A stretch of DNA of 64,000 bases, taken from positions 4,977,001 to 5,041,000 of the forward strand of contig NZ_CP012040.1 in NCBI RefSeq assembly GCF_001050135.1, given 5' to 3'. The translations under genes were made by a program, and so were the position numbers. How positions within the stretch are numbered: the first letter of the stretch is position 1; the number at the start of each line of letters is the position of its first letter. This DNA comes from Cyclobacterium amurskyense. GTDB lineage: Bacteria; Bacteroidota; Bacteroidia; Cytophagales; Cyclobacteriaceae. Below are positions 53,833 to 62,332 of this stretch, piece by piece. A model generated the notes under the pieces. That model was not told the DNA's origin. It made no database searches and saw only the letters and a program-made list of their open reading frames with translations.

Positions 53833-54849
53833 TTGAAAGCAACAGTTTATAACGGCAATGGCTCCTTTTCTGTAATCGATAAAACAACGGAAGATCCAGC
53901 TCCTGATGAAGTCCGCATTAAGGTGGCTTATACAGGTGTTTGCGGAACAGACGTACACATTTACCATGGCATGATGGACAAGCGGGTAGCTATACCCCAA
54001 ACCATCGGGCACGAAATGTCAGGAACCATAGATGGGGTTGGCGAAAATGTCAATGATTACTCAATTGGTGAAAAAGTAGTGGTTAGGCCTTTGGATGATC
54101 GCTTGGTCAAAGCTTCAGACAAAGGATACAACCATATTTGTGCAGGCCTTAAATTTATTGGTATTGATAGTCCGGGATCCATGCAGCAATATTGGAATGT
54201 TCCGGCTTTTGTTTTACATAAATTAAAGCCTGAAACAGACTTGAAATTGGCAGCATTGATAGAGCCTCTATCTGTAGCTGTTCACGATGTTAAAATGAGT
54301 GGTCTGGTGCCCGGAGAAACAGCTGTAGTGCTAGGTGGCGGACCAATAGGTTTATTGGTGGCTTTGGTCGCTAAGAATGCCGGCGCCAATGTAATCATCT
54401 CTGAGGTCAATGAAACCAGAATAAAAAAAGCTGCTGAGTTTGGCCTGCAGGCCGTTAATCCAACCAAAACGGATATTGTTGAATTGGTGCGGGAGCAAAC
54501 AGAAGGCCGACTGGCGGATGTGGTTTTTGAGGTAGCTGGAGTGCAGCCTGCCCTGGATATAATGACCGATCTGGCTGGAATTCGAGGGAGAATTGTAATG
54601 GTCGCCATCCATGGGGAAAAGAAACCCGTAGATCTGTTCAAGTTCTTTTGGAAGGAATTGAAGCTTATAGGGGCAAGAGTTTATGAAAAAGAGGATTATG
54701 AAAAAGCCATTGCACTGATCACTGCCAACGAACTTCCTTTTGAAAAAATGATCACCGATGTACAGCCTTTGAGCAATATTCAGCAGGTTTTTGAGTCCAT
54801 AGATAAAAATCCTTCAGGCCTAAAAGTATTAATGGATTGCCAGCTATAA
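53833..54849 (+). CDS. Zinc-type alcohol/polyol dehydrogenase (MDR family), TTG start
   Basis: The 338-residue protein starts at TTG 53833 because no ATG exists in frame after the stop at 53812. The start region KATVYNGNGSFSV aligns to family starts. The catalytic-zinc residues are in GVCGTDVHIYHG and IGHEMSG. The Rossmann part has GGGPIGLLVALVAKN. The structural-zinc lobe, usually four cysteines, is not present: the region VVVRPLDDRLVKASDKG replaces it. The length fits sorbitol/polyol or 2,3-butanediol-type dehydrogenases. It acts in the cytoplasm with NAD(P), and the substrate is a sugar or alcohol of uncertain identity. A long repeat-filled spacer then leads to the KduD-like gene. Confidence 0.85.
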   Translation: MKATVYNGNGSFSVIDKTTEDPAPDEVRIKVAYTGVCGTDVHIYHGMMDKRVAIPQTIGHEMSGTIDGVGENVNDYSIGEKVVVRPLDDRLVKASDKGYNHICAGLKFIGIDSPGSMQQYWNVPAFVLHKLKPETDLKLAALIEPLSVAVHDVKMSGLVPGETAVVLGGGPIGLLVALVAKNAGANVIISEVNETRIKKAAEFGLQAVNPTKTDIVELVREQTEGRLADVVFEVAGVQPALDIMTDLAGIRGRIVMVAIHGEKKPVDLFKFFWKELKLIGARVYEKEDYEKAIALITANELPFEKMITDVQPLSNIQQVFESIDKNPSGLKVLMDCQL

Positions 54850-55352
54850 AACGAAATAAAAACCTATGAATACATTCCGTCTGACTATTTCTATTTACAG
54901 GGACATTGTATCCGGTTAATATAATTTGAAGGTTTAAATCACTGGTTATTGATATTTCTTCCTGTTCATTTTTGTCCACTGATCCGCTTCGATACTCAGG
55001 GCAGGCCCTGAGGGAATTGTAAATCAGGGCAGGCTATGATACAAAAACGAACCAAAAAGATCAAGGCTGTATGTAAATCTTAACGCAAAAATGAATTACT
55101 CCCTGGCTAAACAAAAAAAAAACTCCGCCGAAAAAGCGTCAAACAATTTTTTTGTTCTTCACGCCATTGAGTAATCCATTTTACTAATTTCCATAAGGCC
55201 GAGGAAAAAATAGAAATTGAGATAGATCCAAGTTTTCTTCTTAAGTTACTTTTTGTCGGGGTCCTATTAATGTAGCTTACTAGCCCTAGGAACAAGTATA
55301 TGGTCAATAGCCATGGGTTTTAACCAATAGACAGAAGTATGAAATAACAACA
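54850..55352. other. Spacer with a hairpin, no gene
   Basis: Nothing coding is convincing here. A hairpin CTCAGGG (54995-55001) with CCCTGAG (55006-55012) lies in a stretch beginning CGCTTCGATACTCAGGG, which resembles in reverse the CCTGAGCCTGTCGAAGGGG phrase of the repeats at 15270 and 20820. A 67-codon minus-strand frame at 55107-55307 is not supported. Confidence 0.5.
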
Positions 55353-55690
55353 TTATTTATTACTGTGGTTGTGGATTATTTCATTAATCCTCACCAAGCC
55401 CCAATGGGGCTCAATATCATAGCCAAGGGTGAAAGCCTTTGGAATAAAGGATTAAGCACACCTTGATTTTGGCGGTATTGTTGCTTTTTTCTGCAACAAT
55501 ACTGACAAAATCACAACGTCTATTTATTACTGGGGTCGAGAATTATTTCATTTGACCTCACCAAGCCCCAGCGGGGCGCAATATCATAGCCAAGGGTGAA
55601 AGCCCTTGGAATAAAAGATTAAGCACACCTTGATTTTGGCGGTATTGTTGCTGTTTTTCTGCAACAATACTGACAAAATCATTACGAAAT
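55353..55690. repeat. Multi-hairpin composite repeat, two tandem copies (P5, P6)
   Basis: Two ~168-bp units follow each other (starts near 55353 and 55521, both TATTTATTACTG). Each contains GCCCC..GGGGC (55398-55410 and 55565-55577), the CCAAGGGTGAAAGCC..TTGG hairpin and the long hairpin (55465-55512 and 55632-55680) with arms GATTTTG ... GTATTGTTGC and GCAACAATAC ... CAAAATC. The two units are about 90 percent similar by eye. Confidence 0.8.
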
Positions 55691-55736
55691 TACCTGTATC
55701 GAGGTATTAAAAATTTTAACATTTAAACAATTTGAA

Positions 55737-56507
55737 ATGTCAGTATTGAATTCTTTCAGTTTAGAAGGTAAAACAGCTTTGGTAACCGGTTGCAAGAGAG
55801 GCATAGGCAAGGCCATGGCCATAGGCTTGGCCGAAGCAGGAGCCAATATCATAGGTGTAAGTGCCAGCCTTGAAACATCAGGCAGTGCAGTAGAACAAGA
55901 AGTAAAAGCAATGGGAAAAACCTTTAAAGGTTATGCCTGTGACTTTAGTGATAGAAAAGCTTTATATGGCTTTATCGATGCCGTTAAACAAGATTTTCCG
56001 GTAATAGACATCCTTATCAATAATGCAGGAACCATTCTCAGAAAACCGGCTGCTGAGCATCCTGATGAAATGTGGGACAAAGTCATCGAAGTAAACCAAA
56101 ATGCCCAGTTTATTCTTACCAGGGAAATCGGTAAGGACATGGTGAGTCGGGGAGCAGGTAAAATTGTTTTTACAGCCTCCTTATTGACTTTCCAGGGAGG
56201 CATTACCGTGCCTGGCTATGCCGCAAGCAAGGGTGCTATAGGTCAGATGACCATGGCTTTTGCCAATGAATGGGCAAGCAAAGGGGTAAATGTTAACGCC
56301 ATTGCTCCTGGTTATATTGAAACAGACAATACAGAAGCACTTCGCAATGACCCGGAAAGATCAGCCAGTATTCTTGGAAGGATACCTGCCGGCCGTTGGG
56401 GCAAGCCGGAAGACTTTGCAGGGCCTACCGTATTCCTATGCTCTGAGGCTGCATCTTATATGCATGGTACCACCATGTTGGTAGATGGCGGCTGGATGGG
56501 CAGGTAG
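55737..56507 (+). CDS. kduD: KduD-like SDR (2-deoxygluconate / 2-keto-3-deoxy sugar-acid dehydrogenase)
   Basis: The 256-residue SDR has the cofactor motif TGCKRGIGKAMA near residues 17-28, NNAG, the catalytic Ser region TASLLTFQGG and YAASKGAI. The C-terminal GRIPAGRWGKPEDFAGP and DGGWMGR are the pattern of KduD-type enzymes, which interconvert 5-keto and 5-hydroxy forms of 2-keto-3-deoxy sugar acids with NAD(H). Related enzymes also act in the 3,6-anhydrogalactose and alginate pathways. The product could feed kdgK and eda at 38.8-41.1 kb, but the loci are 15 kb apart. It is a single gene behind the tandem hairpin repeats. Confidence 0.82.
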   Translation: MSVLNSFSLEGKTALVTGCKRGIGKAMAIGLAEAGANIIGVSASLETSGSAVEQEVKAMGKTFKGYACDFSDRKALYGFIDAVKQDFPVIDILINNAGTILRKPAAEHPDEMWDKVIEVNQNAQFILTREIGKDMVSRGAGKIVFTASLLTFQGGITVPGYAASKGAIGQMTMAFANEWASKGVNVNAIAPGYIETDNTEALRNDPERSASILGRIPAGRWGKPEDFAGPTVFLCSEAASYMHGTTMLVDGGWMGR

Positions 56508-56736
56508 TGAATTGTTAACCCTTTCCAGTTTGTATTTAGGTAGTTGAAGGCTTGTTTTTTTAACAGGTTCTAGCCTACCTCTTTTAGTTTTTAGGGGAAC
56601 TTGAGAAACCTATTGGCTTCTATAAACTAAATCGGGGTTTTAACCTTTGAAATGGGAAAGTTTAGCTTAGGTTTTAGGGGTAATGATGCCTTTTTGCGCA
56701 ATAATATTGATATTATTTTAATCTTAGCTCTTTTGT

Positions 56737-57894
56737 TTACCTCTCTTCTTTTAGGTTTGGTTTTATTCTTAAAAAACCAAGTTCATCGGCTATATTTACC
56801 TTCAGCCATAGCATTCCCTCCCTAATAAAGGGTTTGGATATTGATTTTAGTGAATATGGTAAAATTGCTTCTCCTATTAGTTCAAAGTTTTTGTCATAGA
56901 TAGAAAAAAACATCTCGCGTTGGGCTATGTCGAATATGTATGATTCAGGAGCTGTTTTTTTTCCATAGGTTACCTGATAAGAAAGTCGGTAATATCTTTC
57001 ATTATTGTTGTCCCAGACGGGTGGAGAAAAGCTGATTTCTTCATACATTTTTCTATAATCGACCATCAATTCTTCTATGGAGTTATATTCACCCGGAAAA
57101 TCGCCTAGCTTTTCATTGGCCGTCAGCTTATGTTCGTTTTTAATAGTAAAAATTGAATCGGTATCAGGATCAAATAAAGAAATTTCATTCGAAATATCTG
57201 TTGAAACAATAAGTTTACCTCTTGCTGAAGACAGATAAAGTGCAGGACTAGTTATAGGGTCCTTTGAAAGAGTTGGAACTTTAAAAGTGTATTTTGGAAT
57301 TTTACCTTTAGCGTCTATATCATATTTTTTTATTTCCATTTTACGGAAATCCATTTTCCGAAGATTAAAGGTTTTGTCTTTCCAATTGTTAACCAAAGCG
57401 TATATTATCCCTGGCTGTTCTAAGCTAATGACGCCCTTTTTAATGTATTCGAAATCATTTAATTCATCACCTTTAAGATCTGTAGAATATAAATTGTGGT
57501 TTCCAGTTCTAGTCCCATCTAGGTGAAATTGCCCGGAAATATTATCGTTAGCCAATTGGACAATATTTTCGTCTATCATTTTTAAATAAAATATTCTATC
57601 AACCGTACCGTTAGGGCCTTCCTTATCGAAGGGGAGCATTTCATCTAACTTCAATTCCTCCAAATCAATTTTTTCTAAGCTGTGATTGTAGGAGTTGAAG
57701 TTGTAATAATATTTCTTGTCAGGAGAGAGGGCAAAATCAACGGTTTGAAGGTCTAAAATTTCTTTTCCTGAGTCCACCATTACAGTATCAATAGCAAAGG
57801 TCAGTTGATATGCTTTGTCTTCATCTATTTTTTGGTTGCATGAATAAAGGAATAAAAGAATAAAATATCTGTATAAAATTTTTGCATCGATCAT
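56737..57894 (-). CDS. DUF4221-type lipoprotein
   Basis: The 385-residue protein has an SPII signal ending LYSC (Cys near residue 19) and a beta-propeller-like mature part (FALSPDKKYYYNFNSYNHSL, IYALVNNWKDKTFNLRKMDF, KLIVSTDISNEISLFDPDTD). This matches DUF4221 lipoproteins that are numerous in Cyclobacteriaceae-type genomes and have no known function. It is expected on the outer membrane. It is a solitary gene, convergent with the KduD-like gene. Confidence 0.8.
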   Translation of the reverse strand: MIDAKILYRYFILLFLYSCNQKIDEDKAYQLTFAIDTVMVDSGKEILDLQTVDFALSPDKKYYYNFNSYNHSLEKIDLEELKLDEMLPFDKEGPNGTVDRIFYLKMIDENIVQLANDNISGQFHLDGTRTGNHNLYSTDLKGDELNDFEYIKKGVISLEQPGIIYALVNNWKDKTFNLRKMDFRKMEIKKYDIDAKGKIPKYTFKVPTLSKDPITSPALYLSSARGKLIVSTDISNEISLFDPDTDSIFTIKNEHKLTANEKLGDFPGEYNSIEELMVDYRKMYEEISFSPPVWDNNNERYYRLSYQVTYGKKTAPESYIFDIAQREMFFSIYDKNFELIGEAILPYSLKSISKPFIREGMLWLKVNIADELGFLRIKPNLKEER

Positions 57895-58222
57895 ATTAGA
57901 GAAAAATTACTTGAATAAACTAATATACATTAGAGGTATTTACATTCAATGTTAATAATAGTTAAATATAAAATAGAATAAATAATCAGTAATATTTAAG
58001 TAAGGAATTACCTTTATTAGTTTAAATAATAAAGTGTGAGAAATTAATTAAAAAATATTAACACAAATAATCAATTAACAATAATTTTTTCTCTTTTTAA
58101 AATAGATTCTCTTTTATTAAAAGATTCATAAATAACTGTAAATCAATAGTTTAAAGTAAAACTTTTAAAGTTGTTTAGCCATTAAAATTTACGCTAGTAA
58201 TGAGCTGTTTATTTCAGCTTAA
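57895..58222. other. Very A/T-rich spacer
   Basis: Upstream of the DUF4221 gene lie ~330 nt that are very poor in G and C, with many short A and T runs. Beyond this the MITE-like copy 3 begins. No gene or promoter pair could be fixed with confidence. Confidence 0.5.
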
Positions 58223-58440
58223 TTAAACCCGAAATATGCAATAGACAATCTATTACATGCTGAAATCGCTTCAAAATCAGCCATTTCGTTGCTGTTTTCA
58301 ATTTCACCATAGCGGAGCTATGCTAAAATCTCCAAACAGTCTGATTGTCTTGCGATTGCAACACTTCCCGTAAACACGGGACAGGCTTCACCCCTGACAA
58401 TGTCAGGGCGGAGAAATCCTATTACATAATCTGGGTTAAA
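58223..58440 (+). mobile_element. MITE-like 218-bp repeat, copy 3
   Basis: This copy is direct relative to copy 1. The left end is TTAAACCCGAAATATGCAAT and the right end CATAATCTGGGTTAAA. It has the same length as copy 2 (218 bp) and the same interior hairpins (CATAGCGGAGCTATG, AACACGGG, CTGACAATGTCAGGG). It lies 13 nt from the sulfatase stop codon. Confidence 0.65.
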
Positions 58441-58453
58441 GCATTTAATTCAC

Positions 58454-60135
58454 TTATAAAATATCATTAAACAACACTTTGAATTCCTTATCCCTTACTT
58501 CATTGTCCGCATTGTAGCTTGGATTCAATGTGGGCCAGTACCGCTTGTCAATGTTTTCTTTTATCCATCCTTTTAACTTTTTGAATAACTCTTTGGTTTG
58601 CTCAGGAGAAGTTTTAGACAAGTCATTTTTTTCAAATGGATCATTTTCTATATCGTACAAACGTAACCTTCCATACCAATCAAATATAAGTTTGAAATTG
58701 CCTTCTCGGATAGCGGAATGTGGCGTCAATGGATAAGGTTCGAAAGGACTATTGTATATTACATTGAAAGGATAGTGCCAGTAATGACTTGTTTTGGTAT
58801 AGCTATTCTTTTTGTTTTTACTGTCTGTTAACAGCCCCATTAAACTTTCACCATCCAAATCATTTGCAGCTACTATTTGTTTTGCGTTGTAGCCTCCAGC
58901 TTGCAGTAAAGTAGGATAGATATCTGTACAATCTATGGGTAGGTCTACCCATTGTCCCGAAGGGACATTGCCTTTCCATCGAAAAACCAAGGGAACTCTG
59001 ATGCCACCTTCGGTAAGGCAGGCTTTTCCTCCCATGAAGGGATTATTGCTGGTACCATCACCTCTTGGAGTGATACTGGCATCAATTCCTCCATTGTCAG
59101 ACATAAATACTACTAGGGTATTCTCTTCCAGACCTAAGCTGCTTAGTTTGTCCAATATTTTGCCCACGGAACGATCTAATCCTTTGATCATTGAGGCGTA
59201 GGTAGGGTCTTTATGGCCATTCCATCCTTTGGTATCTTTTCCCTCAAAATAACTGATTTCATCTGCTATGCCCTGATAAGGGGAGTGTATAGCGAAATGG
59301 GAAAAATACAAGAAGAATGGTTGCTCCTTGGTTTTAGCCCTTTGCTCCAAAAAATTCAAAGCCTGTGTGGTCAAATCATCTGTGAGGTATTCCTCAGAGC
59401 TTGGATTCCCGGCGTCTCCAATATCCAGTTTTTCAGGTGCCAGCTTAGGGAAAGTCTTATTGGTAGTATCATTCCATCGGTCTTTCCAATTAAAATAGGC
59501 CGATCCACCGGCATCATACCATGCCAATGGTTCAAATCCCTGATCTTCGGGTTGGTAGCCTTTTGCTCCAAAACCTCCAATATGCCATTTTCCAATAAAA
59601 GCCGAGTGATAATCTTCCAATGCCTCAGCTATAGACAATTCGTCCCATCCCTTGTCCAAGTCTGAACCTGTGGGGATGGCCGAATTGGAAATGCCATTTA
59701 TCAAGGCTTGTTCTATCAGTATATTGTCCTTATGCTCTAATACATCATGAATATATTGCCCTTCAGGAACAGCTATATCCTGGTTATAATAAGTAGCCCT
59801 GGGCGGCATGGCAGTAGTAAAACCAAGCCTGCCTGCATATTTGCCTGTGAGTAGGCTTGCCCTGGTAGGCGAACACAGTTGGTTGGCATAGGCTTGAGAA
59901 AAAGCGGTGCCTTCGCTGATGAGTCTGTCTATGTTGGGCGTTTCATAAAACATTTTTGCCGTATCCGCACCTGTGAATTTTTGCGCATAGGTCTGGCTGT
60001 CCATGATCCCATAATCATCCGCTAAAATGAAAATTATATTGGGACGGCTTGCCACAGGTTTTTCGGCTTGTTTTCTTGTTTCTGACAAGCGCAGCAAAGA
60101 AAGAGGGAGAGCGTTAAAAATTGTATTTTATTCAT
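58454..60135 (-). CDS. Sulfatase (S1 type), lipoprotein signal in a different frame
   Basis: The body (547 residues if begun at the TTG at 60097) is a formylglycine-dependent sulfatase: NIIFILADDYG near residue 20, the modification site CSPTRASLLTG near 76 (Cys becomes formylglycine) and KWHIGG. It hydrolyses sulfate esters, probably of an algal polysaccharide. A much better start lies upstream: ATG at 60135 opens MNKIQFLTLSLFLCCACQKQ, a perfect SPII lipobox, but that frame differs from the body and ends at TAA inside PNII. One base added within about 60040-60100, for example at the A run before 60058, would join them. The gene is therefore either frameshifted, variable in the A run, or affected by an error. 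It is divergent from the GH117 gene. Confidence 0.82.
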
Positions 60136-61021
60136 TTTATAGGTATTTGGTCTATTATATCGTCGTTTTGATCAGGATTAAACAATTCCTTTTTGATATT
60201 AAGATCGAAGTCTTTAATTCGACTTTAATTTATAGGCTAGTCTAAAAGTAGGGTTTTGATTTAATCAAACCATCCTGTGCAGTACTGGTAAAGGAATTGG
60301 CAATTGATTTAAAATTGGTTGGTAAAAAAAAGTATTGGATGTTGTTTTGCTTTTTTTTGAGAGCCAAGATGTCTGGGTGTGAGTTTGCAACTATAGCCCA
60401 ATATTTTTGATGACAAGAAATGGTAAAAATAGCTCGTAATCATAAATAATTCACTTCAAAAAGTCCTTTTCATTTCGGGACCAAGTCAGGTTTTCCAAAA
60501 TAAAATCGCTATACCTTTTTCTTGTAAAAACATCAGCCTATCCTATCACCTGGAATTGAGGAAATAAGGCAATTCTTGATTTCTTATTTGATAGGCTTCT
60601 CCAATACCTTCAAAATAACTGATTATCATTAAAATGTCAATTAAATTGTTTTAAAGCTGTTTTACACGTATCCTTAGAGGTGACATTAGTTCTGAAATAT
60701 ATATAGGTGTAGTTGCAAACTACACCTAGCGTGGGATATTATGGGGAATAATTCAAAAGAATATACCTGTTTTAGCAGATGAAATTCGAAAATTGAAAGC
60801 TGGATAGAGAATAAATGATAAAATAGCCATAGTTTATTTTTTTTTAAAGCAGTGAATTTTTCATAAATCTAATTTTTACCCTGTAGTTGCAAACTTCCCT
60901 AGCGAAATTTTTAGGGTTCACTTTTTATTGACCAAATAAATAAGTGTAAATTAATGCCCTACATTTTCAGGTTTACTATTACTCTAAATTAACAATTGAT
61001 ACAAGCCCAAATAAATTAAAT
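60136..61021. other. Long divergent spacer with repeated TAGTTGCAAACT motifs
   Basis: No gene is seen. TGTAGTTGCAAACTACACCT (60708-60727) with the trailing AGCG recurs as TGTAGTTGCAAACTTCCCT plus AGCG at 60882-60904, and an inverted relative AGTTTGCAACTATA lies at 60382-60395. The first copy is itself a hairpin (GGTGTAGTT with AACTACACC). Between the two direct copies a short frame ends in VLADEIRKLKAG, which may be a gene remnant. Confidence 0.5.
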
Positions 61022-62224
61022 ATGGATTTTAAACTACTTATTTATTGTGCACTAAGTGTTTTTTTATTTCAATCATGTCAGTCTACACAAAATTCTGAAA
61101 ACCATAAAGAGGAGAATGAAATTGCAGTCAGTCCGGAGCAAATGGATAAATTGGGAATTACCAATGCGGAGCACCTAAGCGCCGCATCCAAGCGTGCACT
61201 GAATTGGCCGGATATTGGTAATGAATGGTTTATAGAATTCTCAAGTTTACAACCTTTAAAAGGGGATCTGGCCTATGAAGAAGGGATAGTTCGGAGAGAC
61301 CCAAGTGCCATGCTATTTGAAAATGGTAAATACTATGTTTGGTATTCCAAAAGTACAGGACCAACGGATGGATTTGCCGGAGACATTGAAAAAGGTAAAG
61401 TATTCCCTTGGGATAGGTGCGATATTTGGTACGCAACTTCAGAAGATGGCTGGACCTGGAAGGAAGAAGGAATGGCGGTAGGCAGAGGGGAAAAAGGAGC
61501 CTATGATGATCGCTCGGTATTCACCGTTGAAATCATGAAGCATGAAGATATGTATTACCTGACCTATCAAACAGTGAAATCCCCCTACAATGTGCGGGTG
61601 AAAAATCAAATTGGACTAGCTTGGTCTGATTCACCTGAAGGCCCATGGACCAAAAGTGAAGAACCAATATTGAGTCCGGCAGACAATGGCATTTGGAAAG
61701 GAGAAGAACAGGATAGGTTTGCTGTAGTGAAAAAAGGGGACTTTGACAGTCATAAAGTCCATGATCCATGTATTCTTCCCTATAAAGGCAAATTTTACCT
61801 TTATTACAAGGGAGAACAAATGGGCGAGGAGATTACTTTTGGAGGTAGACAGATCCGGCATGGGGTGGCCATTGCAGACCATCCCAAAGGACCCTATGTC
61901 AAATCTCCTTACAACCCCATCAGTAACAGTGGGCATGAGATATGTGTTTGGCCGTACAATGGTGGAATAGCCTCATTAATCACCACAGATGGCCCGGAAA
62001 AAAATACCATTCAATGGGCACCTGATGGAATCAATTTTGAAATTATGTCTTCGATCAAAGGAGCTCCTCATGCCATTGGCTTAAACCGTAGTGCGGATTC
62101 AGAAAAGGAACCAACTGAAATTCTTCGGTGGGGACTGTCCCATATTTACAATAACTCCGATTATCAAAGTATCATGCGTTTTTCTTCAGCCAGAAGAACC
62201 TCACACAAAGCCAAGGGAGAATAA
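61022..62224 (+). CDS. GH117-family glycoside hydrolase (anhydrogalactosidase-like) lipoprotein
   Basis: The 400-residue protein has an SPII signal (FQSC, Cys near 19). The N-terminal SAASKRALNWPDIGNEWF helix region, which swaps between subunits in known GH117 structures, is followed by a five-bladed propeller: RRDPSAMLFENGKYYVWYSK, DRCDIWYATSEDGWTWK, DDRSVFTVEIMKHEDMYYL, KVHDPCILPYKGKFYLYYKG and NSGHEICVWPYNGG. These RDPSA, HDP and SGHE segments are the active-site strings of GH117 enzymes, which release 3,6-anhydro-L-galactose from neoagaro-oligosaccharides (some clades act on related sugars). It likely acts on the periplasmic side. The neighbours sulfatase, dehydrogenase and esterase support a galactan context. 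Confidence 0.85.
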   Translation: MDFKLLIYCALSVFLFQSCQSTQNSENHKEENEIAVSPEQMDKLGITNAEHLSAASKRALNWPDIGNEWFIEFSSLQPLKGDLAYEEGIVRRDPSAMLFENGKYYVWYSKSTGPTDGFAGDIEKGKVFPWDRCDIWYATSEDGWTWKEEGMAVGRGEKGAYDDRSVFTVEIMKHEDMYYLTYQTVKSPYNVRVKNQIGLAWSDSPEGPWTKSEEPILSPADNGIWKGEEQDRFAVVKKGDFDSHKVHDPCILPYKGKFYLYYKGEQMGEEITFGGRQIRHGVAIADHPKGPYVKSPYNPISNSGHEICVWPYNGGIASLITTDGPEKNTIQWAPDGINFEIMSSIKGAPHAIGLNRSADSEKEPTEILRWGLSHIYNNSDYQSIMRFSSARRTSHKAKGE

Positions 62225-62332
62225 GCACCAATAGCGGTACAGGAATTAGTAGATGTTAGATAAAATTATTCGTTTAGACTGCTATCTTTACCACTAGATT
62301 TATCCTTACTATTATCCCAAAACGAGCTCACC

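Noticed and set aside
55107..55307. Minus-strand frame of 67 codons in the spacer before the hairpin repeats
   Set aside because: It has no recognisable family or ribosome binding site and runs through a poly-A/T stretch; not convincing as a gene.
61631..61936. Minus-strand frame opposite GH117
   Set aside because: The GH117 frame carries the family motifs through this stretch; the antisense frame is a shadow.
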